A DNA stretch of 64,000 bases from Klugiella xanthotipulae. Lineage in GTDB: Bacteria; Actinomycetota; Actinomycetes; Actinomycetales; Microbacteriaceae. The translations under genes and the position numbers were made by a program. Within the stretch, counting starts at the first letter, position 1. Every line of letters starts with the position of its first letter. The stretch covers positions 496,001-560,000 of the forward strand of contig NZ_VFPN01000002.1 of the NCBI RefSeq assembly GCF_006716695.1, written 5' to 3'. The notes below the pieces were generated by a model. The model was not told the origin of the DNA, did not search any database, and saw only the letters and a program-made list of their open reading frames with translations. Below, piece by piece: positions 17,436 to 26,858 of this stretch.

Positions 17436-17526
17436 GCCAGCAAACTGTATCAGCCCGCGCGCGCCGTCAGAATGGCAATTACCTGGGGAAAAAAAAACTC
17501 GGCTTCAGGTCATGAGGCTGCCGGGC

Positions 17527-17820
17527 CTAACCGGCTTCGGTCGCGGGCGGCTCCCCGTCCGTTCCCTGATCGGTAGCCTCATCGCGCTTTCGCGCCGACT
17601 TGTTCGGATCCCAGAAGAACGCGAAGATGAACGCCACGGCCACGAGACCCGCGGTCTTCACCCGGTATGGCGTGGGGTCCTCACTGGTGTTGGCGTCACC
17701 CTTCATGGTGATCTCGGTCACGCCATCCACCTCGTTGATGGCCGTCACCCGGTGGGTGATGAGGCCCGTGCCGATGTTGCGCTGCACGGTTATGGCATCG
17801 CCAACCTGGATCTCAGACAC
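17527..17820 (-). pseudogene. SipW-like signal peptidase I remnant
   Basis: 97 codons. The middle matches the C-terminal half of SipW-type S26 peptidases (SEIQVGDAITVQR; THRVTAINEVDG; KGDANTSEDPTPY), followed by one membrane helix (AGLVAVAFIFAFF). Similarity continues a few residues upstream in the same frame (GALTFARSID), but the part that should hold the catalytic Ser, with its SMxP context, is absent. GTG 17820 has no RBS. I read it as a decayed or 5'-deleted gene; it could alternatively be a small protein that kept only the barrel. Confidence 0.55.
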
Positions 17821-18031
17821 GTCGATGGAACGGGCGAAGGTGAGCGCCCCCGCGAGAGGATATCGGGTGTGACCCGCCGTTTCGCGCGGGTTCAGCGGGT
17901 GTATTGTTGACGCTGGTCGGCCACGAGCCGCCGGGGTCCCGACTGTTTTGAGCCGCGCACGTCCACAGACGTGCCCGCACCGCGTTGGGGCGACGTCTCA
18001 TTCTTTCCCACCACTTCCGTAATGGAGCACC

Positions 18032-19486
18032 ATGTCAGCCAAGACTGTTTCGCCCGAAACACACTCGGGACACACCGCAGAGACCGGACAGAAAAAGAAC
18101 ACCCGCGGACGCGTGATTCTCGCGAGCCTGATTGGCACCTCAATCGAGTTCTACGATTTCTACGTCTACGCGACCGCCGCGGTTCTTGTTTTTCCCGCCC
18201 TCTTCTTCCCCGCACAGGACGACCCCACCATCGCCCTGCTCAGTTCATTTGCCATCTTCGGGGTGGCCTTCGTTGCCCGCCCGGTTGGGGCCCTGCTCTT
18301 TGGCCACTTCGGCGATAAACACGGCCGCAAGGTCACCCTCGTCGCCTCGCTGTTGACGATGGGGATTTCCACCTTCATCATCGGCCTGCTCCCCACGTTT
18401 GATCAGATCGGCTACCTCGCCCCCGGGCTGCTCGTCTTGATGCGATTTGGCCAGGGACTTGGTCTCGGCGGTGAGTGGTCCGGTGCCGTTCTGGTCGCAA
18501 CCGAGAACGCACCAAAGGGGCGCCGGGCCCTCTGGGGCACGTTCCCCCAGGTGGGCGCGCCCATCGGGTTTATCCTCGCCAACGGCGTTTTCCTCATCAT
18601 CAACTGGATGCTCCCCCACTCCGATAACCCGGCCCTCGCCTCCGAGGCGTTCCTGGCCTGGGGCTGGCGCATCCCGTTCCTGATCTCGGCCGTGCTCGTT
18701 ATTATCGGCCTCTGGGTGCGACTCAGCCTGGTCGAGAGCGACTCGTTTACCCGGGTCGTTGAGTCTGGCCAGGTGCGCAAGCTGCCCCTCGCGAGCGTGT
18801 TCCGCTCCAATTGGCGCAACCTCATCATCGGCACGTTCATCATGGTGGCCACGTATTCGCTGTTCTACCTGATGACCACGTTTACGCTCACTTTCGGCAC
18901 GACGCCGACGGCACCACAGGCCGAGGCACTCGGGGCGAAGGGTTTCACGACCGCGGATGCCTGGGTGGGTGGCCTGGGCTTTGGCCGCAACGATTTCATC
19001 ATCATGATGATCGTGGGCGTGATCTTCTTCGGCATCTTCACGCTCATTTCCGGCCCGATGGCCGACTTCCTGGGCCGCCGCACACTGCTGATCTGGGTCA
19101 CGATCCTGATTATCGTGTTTGGTGGCACCTTCTCGCTCTTCCTGGGTGGCACTGCCGACGAGACCCCCCGCATGGTGGGCGCGATGGCCTTCCTCGTGAT
19201 CGGGTTTACCCTGATGGGGATGACGTTTGGACCAATGGGTGCGCTACTGCCCGAGCTGTTCCCGGCCAATGTGCGTTACACGGGTTCGGCCTTCGCCTAC
19301 AACATGTCGAGCATTCTCGGTGCCGCCGTGGCCCCGTTCATCGCCGTGTGGCTGTGGAAGGTGGGCAACGGTAACCCGTGGCTCGTGGGCATCTACCTGT
19401 CCTCGATGGGTGTGCTCACGCTCATCGCGCTGCTCTTCTCGCGCGAGACCAAGGACGACGACTACGCGGGAAATATTACCGACTAA
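18032..19486 (+). CDS. MFS transporter, metabolite:H+ symporter (MHS) family
   Basis: 484 aa with 12 predicted helices. MHS-type signatures: GTSIEFYDFYVYATAAVLVF in helix 1, GHFGDKHGRKVTLVASLLTM between helices 2 and 3, RFGQGLGLGGEWSGAVL. The family includes proline/betaine, shikimate and alpha-ketoglutarate symporters; the substrate here cannot be assigned. ATG 18032 follows GGAG. It ends before a strong terminator. Confidence 0.9.
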   Translation: MSAKTVSPETHSGHTAETGQKKNTRGRVILASLIGTSIEFYDFYVYATAAVLVFPALFFPAQDDPTIALLSSFAIFGVAFVARPVGALLFGHFGDKHGRKVTLVASLLTMGISTFIIGLLPTFDQIGYLAPGLLVLMRFGQGLGLGGEWSGAVLVATENAPKGRRALWGTFPQVGAPIGFILANGVFLIINWMLPHSDNPALASEAFLAWGWRIPFLISAVLVIIGLWVRLSLVESDSFTRVVESGQVRKLPLASVFRSNWRNLIIGTFIMVATYSLFYLMTTFTLTFGTTPTAPQAEALGAKGFTTADAWVGGLGFGRNDFIIMMIVGVIFFGIFTLISGPMADFLGRRTLLIWVTILIIVFGGTFSLFLGGTADETPRMVGAMAFLVIGFTLMGMTFGPMGALLPELFPANVRYTGSAFAYNMSSILGAAVAPFIAVWLWKVGNGNPWLVGIYLSSMGVLTLIALLFSRETKDDDYAGNITD

Positions 19487-19504
19487 TACAGTGGATATTC
19501 CCTC

Positions 19505-19544
19505 GAACCCCGCGTCAACCCAGGTTGACGCGGGGTTCTTTTTC
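19505..19544 (+). terminator. Rho-independent terminator after the MFS gene
   Basis: Perfect 16-bp inverted repeat (19505-19520 and 19523-19538), GC-rich in the middle of the arms, with a 2-nt central spacer, followed by a run of five T on the plus strand. It starts 18 nt after the MFS stop codon. Confidence 0.93.
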
Positions 19545-19552
19545 ATCTACTC

Positions 19553-19570
19553 TGTCAATCAGAGTTGACA
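19553..19570. promoter_or_regulatory. TGTCAA-N6-TTGACA palindrome overlapping the HTH gene leader
   Basis: Perfect 6-bp inverted repeat with a 6-bp spacer, ending at the ribosome-binding site (AGGAGA) of the 72-aa HTH gene. Its position suits an autoregulatory operator for that protein. The spacer also allows a CTCTG/CAGAG stem. Confidence 0.5.
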
Positions 19571-19580
19571 GGAGACTGCT

Positions 19581-19799
19581 ATGAGCATCACCACCATTCA
19601 CACCCTCACGGGAAACGCGGACTCCGAGGATCCCCTCGCCGCGCTCTTCGCGATTGCAGAGCTGAACCGCGAACTCGAACGCTACGAAGAGTTGACGGTG
19701 CGGAAGGCGCGTAACCTAGGGTTGTCGTGGCATGAGATTGCCGTGGCCCTCGGCGTGTCCCGACAGGCCGTGCACAAGAGGTACGGGCGGCGCACATGA
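19581..19799 (+). CDS. Small helix-turn-helix protein
   Basis: 72 aa, essentially one HTH: residues ~40-66 (ARNLGLSWHEIAVALGVSRQ then AVHKRYG) after a helical N-terminal segment. ATG 19581 has AGGAGA upstream. It precedes the ABC exporter gene by about 40 nt on the same strand, so they may be co-transcribed and the protein may regulate the pair. The palindrome over its leader supports autoregulation; ligand unknown. Confidence 0.75.
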   Translation: MSITTIHTLTGNADSEDPLAALFAIAELNRELERYEELTVRKARNLGLSWHEIAVALGVSRQAVHKRYGRRT

Positions 19800-19841
19800 C
19801 CGACACACCCGCCCCGTGAGAGTTTTGAGCAGAAAGAACCC

Positions 19842-21695
19842 ATGAGCGACACACCCACCCGCCGTCCCGCGCGACGCGGAGGCCGTCCCGGCCGCGGCGG
19901 CACCGGCCCCCGCGCCACATTTGGCCAACTCCTTCCCTACATCTTTGAGCAGCGGGGCACCCTCGCTTTTGTGATCGTGCTGAGCGTACTCGGTGCCGCC
20001 GCCACACTCGCCCAGCCCCTGCTCGTCAGTCAGGTGATCACAATCGTGGGCGAGAGCAAACCGCTCGGCCTGCTCGTCTGGCTGCTCGTCGGGCTCGTCG
20101 TGGTATCGGGGGTGATCAGCGGCTACCAGCACTATCTCTTGCAACGCATGGGTGAGGGGGTGGTGCTCTCGTCGCGTCGGCGGCTGATCGCGCGCATCCT
20201 GAACCTACCCATCAGCGAATTTGATCGCCGCCGCACGGGCGACCTCGTCTCGCGCGTGGGCAGCGATACCACCCTGCTGCGGGCCGTGCTCACCCAGGGG
20301 CTCGTCGAGGCCATCGGCGGCTCACTCACATTTATGGGCGCGCTGATAGCGATGTTCCTCCTCGACCCCGTGCTGCTGGGACTCACCGTGCTCGTGATCG
20401 CCGTCTCGGTCGTGGCCGTCGTCTCACTCGCCGGCCGTATCCGTGCGGCGAGCGCCGAGGCGCAGAAGCGGGTGGGCGATCTGGCCGCCTCGGTCGAGCG
20501 GGCAATCAGCTCGATCCGCACGGTACGCGCCTCCAACGCCACCGAGCGGGAGGCCGCCGCCGTGGCCGAGAACGCCCAGGGCGCGTGGCGGATGGGCATC
20601 ACGGTGGCCAAGGTCTCTGCGCTCGTCGTGCCCGTGGCTGGTGTGGCCATGCAGGTCTCGTTTCTCGTGGTGCTCGGCATCGGCGGCGCGCGCGTGGCGA
20701 GCGGGGACATCACCATCGCCAACCTTGTGGCGTTTATCATCTTCCTGTTCATGATGATCATGCCGCTGGGCCAAGCCTTCGGCGCAATCAGCGCCGTGAA
20801 CCAAGCGCTCGGCGCACTCGGACGCATCCAAGAGATCATCGCGCTGCCCACCGAGAACCAATTCGACCGCTCCGTGCTGCCCGCCACCACCCTCGCCGCG
20901 AGTGCCGTACCCGGTGCCGCGAGCGTGGAGTTCGCGGAGGTGCACTTCACCTACCGCTCAACCGTCACGGTTGAGGGGGTGGACGGCGAGGGCTCAACCG
21001 AGTCGATCGTGGAAACCCCCGTGCTGCACGGTGTCTCATTTACCGCGGAGCACGGCACCCGGATCGCATTGGTGGGCCCCTCCGGCGCGGGCAAGAGCAC
21101 CACACTCAACCTCATCGAACGTTTCTATGACCCGGATTCCGGGGTGATCCGGATGGACGGCGTAGACATTCGCGCCCTGGAACGCACCGAGTTGCGCGCC
21201 CAACTCGGCTACGTGGAACAGGACGCCCCCGTGCTGGCCGGAACGCTACGCGACAATCTACGCCTCAACGCGCCCGACGCAACAGACGCAGAGTGCTCGG
21301 CCGTGCTGCACGCGGTCAACCTGAGCGAGGTGCTGGAGCGGGACCCGGCCGGGCTCGATGCCGAGGTCGGCGAGAACGGCATTATGCTCTCGGGCGGTGA
21401 GAAGCAACGGTTGGCTATTGCCCGCGCGCTCGTGGCGGCCCCGCCCATCCTGCTGCTCGACGAGTCCACCTCCAGCCTCGACGGGGCAAATGAGCGGATG
21501 ATGCGCGAGGCCATTGACGCGGTCGCGACCGACCGCACGCTCATCGTGATCGCGCATCGACTGTCCACCGTGGTTGACTCCGACAAGATCGTGGTGTTTG
21601 AGCACGGCCGGATCGTGGGTGAGGGCACCCACGCCGAACTGATCGAGTCCACCCCGCTGTATCGCAACCTGGCGGAACACCAGCTACTCACCTAA
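19842..21695 (+). CDS. ABC exporter, fused permease/ATPase
   Basis: 617 aa. A six-helix exporter domain (~residues 25-330), then the nucleotide-binding domain: Walker A GPSGAGKST, signature MLSGGEKQRLAIARAL, Walker B ILLLDESTSSLD, H-loop IVIAHRLSTV. Arg-rich N-terminus (RRPARRGGRPGRGG). Likely a homodimeric multidrug/lipid-type exporter. An unusual insert (VTVEGVDGEGSTESIVETP) sits near the start of the ATPase domain. Substrate unknown. Confidence 0.92.
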   Translation: MSDTPTRRPARRGGRPGRGGTGPRATFGQLLPYIFEQRGTLAFVIVLSVLGAAATLAQPLLVSQVITIVGESKPLGLLVWLLVGLVVVSGVISGYQHYLLQRMGEGVVLSSRRRLIARILNLPISEFDRRRTGDLVSRVGSDTTLLRAVLTQGLVEAIGGSLTFMGALIAMFLLDPVLLGLTVLVIAVSVVAVVSLAGRIRAASAEAQKRVGDLAASVERAISSIRTVRASNATEREAAAVAENAQGAWRMGITVAKVSALVVPVAGVAMQVSFLVVLGIGGARVASGDITIANLVAFIIFLFMMIMPLGQAFGAISAVNQALGALGRIQEIIALPTENQFDRSVLPATTLAASAVPGAASVEFAEVHFTYRSTVTVEGVDGEGSTESIVETPVLHGVSFTAEHGTRIALVGPSGAGKSTTLNLIERFYDPDSGVIRMDGVDIRALERTELRAQLGYVEQDAPVLAGTLRDNLRLNAPDATDAECSAVLHAVNLSEVLERDPAGLDAEVGENGIMLSGGEKQRLAIARALVAAPPILLLDESTSSLDGANERMMREAIDAVATDRTLIVIAHRLSTVVDSDKIVVFEHGRIVGEGTHAELIESTPLYRNLAEHQLLT

Positions 21696-21722
21696 CGGTC
21701 AGACGGCACCCCGGATGCGCGC

Positions 21723-22883
21723 TTACCGACCCAGCGCCCACCAGATCAGCAGCAGGGTCACGCCGAACCCCGTGAGCTGGTTGAGCCAGAGGAACCATTT
21801 CCAGCCCCGGTTGGCCTCGGGCGAGCGCTCATCCGTGACATTCCAGTGCGGGGCAACGACGAGCAGGTAAGGGATGACGAGGATCGCGGCGAGCGGCCCC
21901 GGCCATCCGCTCAGCAGCACCGCCACCCCGGCGAGAGCGTAGGCGACAATCGCGATGCGCGCGGTCACCCTGGCCCCCCACACGGTTGCGGTCGAGGAGA
22001 TTCCGGCCGCGCGGTCGGCCAGCACATCCTGCACGGCCCCAAACGCGTGGCTCGCGTACCCCCAGAGGAAAAACGCGGCGAGCAGAGCGAGAAGCTGCGG
22101 CGTCCAGGCGGCGTCACCGAGCGCAAGACCCACAATCGCCGGGCCCACAAAGTGCAGACTCGACGTAATCGAGTCGGCAACGGGCCGCTCTTTGGTGCGC
22201 AACGGCGGCGTCGAGTAGATCAACACGCCCAGCACGCACAGCACCAACAGCAGGCCCGATAGCCAACTGCCCACGGCCAGCAGGTACAGCATCCCGGGCA
22301 GCGTGCTGAGGGTTGCGGCGAGGATCACCGGGCGGTGCAGGCGTTTCGGCAGTACGGCCCCCTCCACCCCACCCTTGCGCGGGTTACGCAGATCGGACTC
22401 GTAGTCGAACACGTCGTTAATGCCGTACATCAGCAGGTTGTAGGGGACGAGAAAAAACAGCGTACCCACCACGAACGTCACGCTGATGTTCGTGGTGCTC
22501 AGTAGGTAGGCGGCGGCAAAGGGGTAGGCGGTGTTGACCCAGCTGATCGGACGGGAGGAGGCGATCACGGTGCGGACATCCGCGGGCTGCCAGCGCCCCA
22601 CGGCCTCCCACACGACGGGCAGCATCAGGGCGGTGGCGAGCGGATACGCGAAGTCTTCGAGGGGTGCGCGACCCACGGCCACCCCCAGCACGCTGTGGGG
22701 TGCGTAGTGGAACAGCCCCACCGCAATCATGAGATTATCGAACACCCCCGTGGCAACGAGAAGCACGGCCAGGGCGAGGCCTGCCGCGGCCCAGGAGACA
22801 CGGGCACGGCCGAAGACCACGGCCACGAGCGCGATGAGCGCGGCCGCACCGAGCATCACGAGGTCGAGGGCGGCGTAGCTCAC
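21723..22883 (-). CDS. Fusion of carotenoid epsilon-cyclase subunit (CrtYf/Yd) and lycopene elongase (CrtEb)
   Basis: 386 aa from GTG 22883, with GGAGGG upstream. Residues 1-~105 are a small lycopene-cyclase subunit with three helices and the PLEDFAYPLATALMLPVVWE motif. Without a stop codon it continues into a UbiA-type prenyltransferase (ISWVNTAYPFAAAYLL; NDVFDYESD; second acidic motif QDVLADRAAG). In Corynebacterium these are separate genes, crtYf and crtEb. Together with CrtYe it should elongate lycopene to C45/C50 carotenoids and cyclise the ends. Overlaps crtYe by 4 nt. Last gene of the operon. Confidence 0.85.
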   Translation of the reverse strand: MSYAALDLVMLGAAALIALVAVVFGRARVSWAAAGLALAVLLVATGVFDNLMIAVGLFHYAPHSVLGVAVGRAPLEDFAYPLATALMLPVVWEAVGRWQPADVRTVIASSRPISWVNTAYPFAAAYLLSTTNISVTFVVGTLFFLVPYNLLMYGINDVFDYESDLRNPRKGGVEGAVLPKRLHRPVILAATLSTLPGMLYLLAVGSWLSGLLLVLCVLGVLIYSTPPLRTKERPVADSITSSLHFVGPAIVGLALGDAAWTPQLLALLAAFFLWGYASHAFGAVQDVLADRAAGISSTATVWGARVTARIAIVAYALAGVAVLLSGWPGPLAAILVIPYLLVVAPHWNVTDERSPEANRGWKWFLWLNQLTGFGVTLLLIWWALGR

Positions 22884-23227
22884 GAGGGGTTCCCTCCGTC
22901 TCCGCCCACTCCCCCGCGACGGCTCAGCAGCCGCGTTGCCGCCACGTACAGATTCATCGTGAGGTAGCACAGCAGCACGAGGAAGAAGACCTCCTCCACC
23001 GGGAACTCCGGGGCCAGGGTCAGACCCGCGAGCAGCGGGCTGTCGCCACGAAAGAAGATACCGAGCCCGATGCCGAGCGCGTCCCAGACCCCCAGGAAAA
23101 CCACGCCCAGGATGAGCGTTGCGGCGGCCCGCACCGGGCCCCGCCAGAAAAACAGCCGGTAACGCCAATCCAGAATCACCATACAGCCGAGCGTTATAAG
23201 CAGCAGCGCGAGATAGACCCCGGGCAT
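22880..23227 (-). CDS. crtYe: C50 carotenoid cyclase subunit CrtYe (CrtYc-like)
   Basis: 115 aa, three helices. Lycopene-cyclase-domain signature EFPVEEVFFLVLLCYLTMNLY near residue 75 and WRYRLFFWR near 22. Acts as a heterodimer with the cyclase half of the next gene. ATG 23227 sits 8 nt after GAGGTGG; a GTG immediately upstream (23230) is an alternative. Overlaps the downstream gene by GTGA. Confidence 0.88.
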   Translation of the reverse strand: MPGVYLALLLITLGCMVILDWRYRLFFWRGPVRAAATLILGVVFLGVWDALGIGLGIFFRGDSPLLAGLTLAPEFPVEEVFFLVLLCYLTMNLYVAATRLLSRRGGVGGDGGNPS

Positions 23228-23260
23228 CACGGCACCACCTCGGCCGTCATGATCCCGCCC

Positions 23261-24880
23261 CTACGCTTTCGGTTCGGCTACGGGCCCGTCGGTGCGGTCA
23301 CCGCGTAGCCGCTTCAGCACCAGCTCGGCACTGATCAGGCACATGGGCAGACCGATACCCGGCACAGTGGTCGCACCCGCGTAGTAGAGGTTGCCCACCC
23401 GGGCGGACTCGTTCTTCCCTCGGAAAAATGCGCTCTGACCAGTTGTGTGCGCGAGCCCAAGGGCTGTTCCCCGCCACGAGTGGTAGTCGCGTTCAAAGTC
23501 GCGCGGCCCAATCGCCCGCTGCACCACAATGCGCTCGCGCAAATCCGGGATGCCCGCCCACTCCGCAATCTGATCGATCGCGTTATGCGCGATCTCGTCC
23601 ACGCGTGCGTCCCCCTCGCCGCCCAACCCCGGGTCGGAGGGCACGGGCACGAGCACGAAGAGGTTGCTGGATCCGGCGGGGGCCACGGCCGGGTCGGTCA
23701 CACTGGGCTGGCAGACGTAGAGCGAGGTGCGCTCGGCCACCCCGGCATCCGGCCCGTAGATGGCCTCGAAGTTATCCTGCCAGCGCTCGGCGAAGAAGAG
23801 TGTGTGGTGTTGCAGCTGCGGCAGCTCGCCCTCGACTCCCAAGAAGACGAGCACGGTGCCCGGGCCGGGGACGGCCTTCTCCCACGACTTCTCGGGGCGA
23901 GTTTGCAACTCCGGTGGCAGCAGCGCGGTTTCGGTGTGGTGCAGATCGGCGGCGGAGACCACCACCTCGGCGTCAAGGGTCTGCGCAGACCCGGCCGCAT
24001 CGGCGTAGGCCACACCAGTGGCCAGCGTCACGACGGGCCCAGACCGACCCGAACTCTCCAGCCAGCCGCCCGTGGTCGTCGTGACCTCGGTGACCTCGGC
24101 ACCGGTCACAATCGTGACCCCGGCGTCCTCAGCGAGCCGCGCCATCGCCTCAATCAGCCGGTAAAATCCGCCCTGCGGATAGTACACGCCGTCGGTCAGA
24201 TCGAGGTGGCTCATTAGGTGGTACATCGCGGGCGCCTGAAACGGCGACGAGCCCAGAAAAACGGCCGGGTAGCCCAGGATACGCAACAATCGCGGATCGC
24301 TAAAATACCTGCTCGCAAAGCTGTTAAGCGGTTGTAGCAGTAATCGAACGAGCTTACCTGCTCGGCGCAGCACCGCGGGGGTGCGGAACGAGGAGAACGT
24401 CTCAAAGTTGGTGTACAGAAACTTCTCCACCGCCACCGCGTAGGTATCGCGGGCAGACTCCACGTAGCGGTCGAAGTTGCGACCGGAACCCGGCTCGATG
24501 CGCTCGAACGTGCGCCGGTTGCGCTCCCTGTCGCCCACAATATCCACGGGCTCGCGATACTCCTCGAAGATCACGCGGTACCCGGGGTCGAGCTTCACCA
24601 ATTCGAGCTGTTCGGCGGCGCTGGTACCCATCAGCCGAAAAAAGTGGTCGAAAACCTCGGGCATGAGGTACCAGGACGGCCCCACATCGAAACGAAAGCC
24701 GTCTTTTTCCCAGGTGTTGGTGCGCCCACCCACCGTGGCGTTCTTCTCCAGCAGGGTCACCGAGTGGCCGTCCCGCGCGAGCAGACCGGCCGTAGCAAGC
24801 CCCGCGATGCCACCGCCAATCACCACGACGGACCGGTTGGATGCCACCGTCACGTCCCGAGCGCGCCCCCGGGCCCTCAT
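23261..24880 (-). CDS. crtI: Phytoene desaturase CrtI
   Basis: 539 aa. Converts phytoene to lycopene with FAD. Dinucleotide-binding motif VVIGGGIAGLATAGLLARDG near residue 20 and the C-terminal carotenoid-oxidoreductase signature (YYAGATTVPGIGLPMCLISA). ATG 24880 overlaps the crtB stop (ATGA); an in-frame GTG three codons earlier is less likely. Length is normal for bacterial CrtI. Confidence 0.95.
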   Translation of the reverse strand: MRARGRARDVTVASNRSVVVIGGGIAGLATAGLLARDGHSVTLLEKNATVGGRTNTWEKDGFRFDVGPSWYLMPEVFDHFFRLMGTSAAEQLELVKLDPGYRVIFEEYREPVDIVGDRERNRRTFERIEPGSGRNFDRYVESARDTYAVAVEKFLYTNFETFSSFRTPAVLRRAGKLVRLLLQPLNSFASRYFSDPRLLRILGYPAVFLGSSPFQAPAMYHLMSHLDLTDGVYYPQGGFYRLIEAMARLAEDAGVTIVTGAEVTEVTTTTGGWLESSGRSGPVVTLATGVAYADAAGSAQTLDAEVVVSAADLHHTETALLPPELQTRPEKSWEKAVPGPGTVLVFLGVEGELPQLQHHTLFFAERWQDNFEAIYGPDAGVAERTSLYVCQPSVTDPAVAPAGSSNLFVLVPVPSDPGLGGEGDARVDEIAHNAIDQIAEWAGIPDLRERIVVQRAIGPRDFERDYHSWRGTALGLAHTTGQSAFFRGKNESARVGNLYYAGATTVPGIGLPMCLISAELVLKRLRGDRTDGPVAEPKA

Positions 24881-25770
24881 CGCTGCCACCGCCGCGCGGG
24901 CGCGCCGACCAGGACCCGAGCGGCAACGGCTGCCTTGACCGGGGTGGATAACCGCACGCGGGTGGTGAGGAGCGTCGCAGCGGGGGCGCGGCGCAGCCGG
25001 GCGGCGAGCCCGGCGAAGAGTTCGGTCGCCAACAGCACCGCGCTCTGGCAGGGTCGGGGCAGTAGCGGGATACTCTCCCGGGCAATCCGCACGTCGTTGT
25101 CGATGTCGTCAATAATCACTTTTTTGTCGCTTTCACTCAGGTGTTCCACGTCAACGCCAGGAAAGTAGTTGCGCCCCAGTCCGTCTACATCGGCGGCCAG
25201 ATCGCGCAGAAAGTTGACCTTTTGAAACGCAGCCCCCAGATGCCGGGCACCCTCGTCGATCACGGCGCGCTCCGCCTCCGTGCGTACGCCGGTGGGCGAG
25301 TTGGCCAGAAAAACAGCAACGCACATCAGCCCGACCACCTCGGCCGAGCCGTAAATGTAGGCCCGGATGCTCGCCGTGTCATGCGCCACACACGTCAGGT
25401 CGGCCCGCATGGACGCAAAAAACGGCTCGATCAGGTCGCGGCCGATGCCCGCGCGACGCGCGGTCTGCGCGAATGAATGCACCACCAGGTTGCTGCTGAA
25501 CCCGCTGGACACGGCAGCGTAGGTTTCACGTTCGAGGGCATCCAGCAGCTCGCACTGGGCCGCAACGGTGAGGCCCGAGGCCGCAGCCGGGCCGTCCACG
25601 ATCTCGTCGGCGATGCGCACGAGCGCGTACACCTGCGCGATGTCGCGGCGGGTGAGCCGGGGCAGCAGCGAACTGGCCACCCCGAACGAGGTGGAGTACT
25701 GGCGTAGCACCGTGCGCGAGTTTCGCGCGGCCACCTCGGTGTAGAGGTCAAGCCCTGTGCGCACGACCAT
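24877..25770 (-). CDS. crtB: Phytoene synthase CrtB
   Basis: 297 aa. Joins two GGPP molecules to phytoene. Aspartate-rich motifs are visible: RIADEIVDG (DxxxD) near residue 52 and the second NFLRDLAADVDGLGRNYFPG near 190; also YSTSF near 27. ATG shares one base with the crtE stop (TGATG), and the end overlaps crtI. Normal length. Confidence 0.95.
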   Translation of the reverse strand: MVVRTGLDLYTEVAARNSRTVLRQYSTSFGVASSLLPRLTRRDIAQVYALVRIADEIVDGPAAASGLTVAAQCELLDALERETYAAVSSGFSSNLVVHSFAQTARRAGIGRDLIEPFFASMRADLTCVAHDTASIRAYIYGSAEVVGLMCVAVFLANSPTGVRTEAERAVIDEGARHLGAAFQKVNFLRDLAADVDGLGRNYFPGVDVEHLSESDKKVIIDDIDNDVRIARESIPLLPRPCQSAVLLATELFAGLAARLRRAPAATLLTTRVRLSTPVKAAVAARVLVGAPARRWQR

Positions 25771-26858
25771 CAGGCGGCCCGCGCGGCCAGGCTACGCATT
25801 GTGCTGCGCAGCAGTTCGCCGAGAGCGGCGGGCATATCCTCACCGAGAGTCAGCAGATCGGCCCGCTCCACATGTTCTGCTTCCAGCCGTTCCAGGAAAG
25901 CCCGGGCACCGCACTCATCGAGGGCCGTGCGCACGGCGGCAAGCTCGCTCGAGTCCACATCCTCCCGGTGGCGCATCTCTTCCACGAGTGGCCAGGCGTC
26001 GGTGCCGCGGGCGAAAATCATCAGCGGGGTGTTTTTCCCGCCGCGCAGGTCGCTCAGCACGCTCTTCCCCGTCACGGCACTATCACCGTAGAGGCCGAGA
26101 AAGTCATCCCTGAGCTGATAGGCAGTGCCCAGCATCAGACCAAAGTCACCCACAAGCGCAGCCAGGTCAGCGGAACCACCGGCCAGTAATACGCCCGCCC
26201 GCAGCGGCGCACCAAAGGAATACACAGCGGTTTTATGGGTGGCCATGGTGATCACATTGTCGAGCGTGAGTTCTTCGGGACTCCGCACGCTGTAGCTCAC
26301 ATCGGCCTGCTCACCCGCCGCGGTCACGTAGAGAGCATACTCAAAGAGGTCGAGTAGCTGCCTGCGCACGGGCTCAGGGATGCTCGCCACAGCCAGGTAC
26401 CGCTGGGCGTGCGTCAGCATGAGGTCGCCACCGATCAACGCCGAAGACTCGGCCCAGTGCCGCGCGGTCGCGTAGTCGAGGCCGTCGCGCTGCGCATGAG
26501 AGAGGAACTGCCCGGTCACGTTCAGCTGACCGCGGCGCAAGACATCGCCGTCAATGATGTCATCGTGAATCACAAAGGCCGTGTGCAGTAGCTCAAACGC
26601 CAACCCCACCGCGGTGGCGTGCCCCACGTTGCGCCCGCCGAGCGCCGCGTAGGTTTCGTGCACCAGACGGGAGCGGATGCGTTTGCCGCCGTGGCTGACG
26701 GCGCGAAGGGCATCCCAGAGCCGCACGTAGGACTCGTCGTAGTCGCGCGCCCGCGCGCACTGCTCCCGAAAAAAACGGTTCAACTCGCGATCAAGTGCCT
26801 CACGGTAGGCCACGGAGCTATCCAGCTCGGCGCTATCTAGTTGTACGGTCGCAGCCAT
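25770..26858 (-). CDS. crtE: Geranylgeranyl diphosphate synthase CrtE
   Basis: 362 aa from ATG 26858. Makes GGPP from IPP and DMAPP. First aspartate-rich motif VIHDDIIDGDVLRRG near residue 96; second motif QLRDDFLGLYGD near 252; GGKRIRSRLV at ~57. Start overlaps the idi stop by one base (TGATG); stop overlaps crtB in the same way. Confidence 0.95.
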   Translation of the reverse strand: MAATVQLDSAELDSSVAYREALDRELNRFFREQCARARDYDESYVRLWDALRAVSHGGKRIRSRLVHETYAALGGRNVGHATAVGLAFELLHTAFVIHDDIIDGDVLRRGQLNVTGQFLSHAQRDGLDYATARHWAESSALIGGDLMLTHAQRYLAVASIPEPVRRQLLDLFEYALYVTAAGEQADVSYSVRSPEELTLDNVITMATHKTAVYSFGAPLRAGVLLAGGSADLAALVGDFGLMLGTAYQLRDDFLGLYGDSAVTGKSVLSDLRGGKNTPLMIFARGTDAWPLVEEMRHREDVDSSELAAVRTALDECGARAFLERLEAEHVERADLLTLGEDMPAALGELLRSTMRSLAARAA

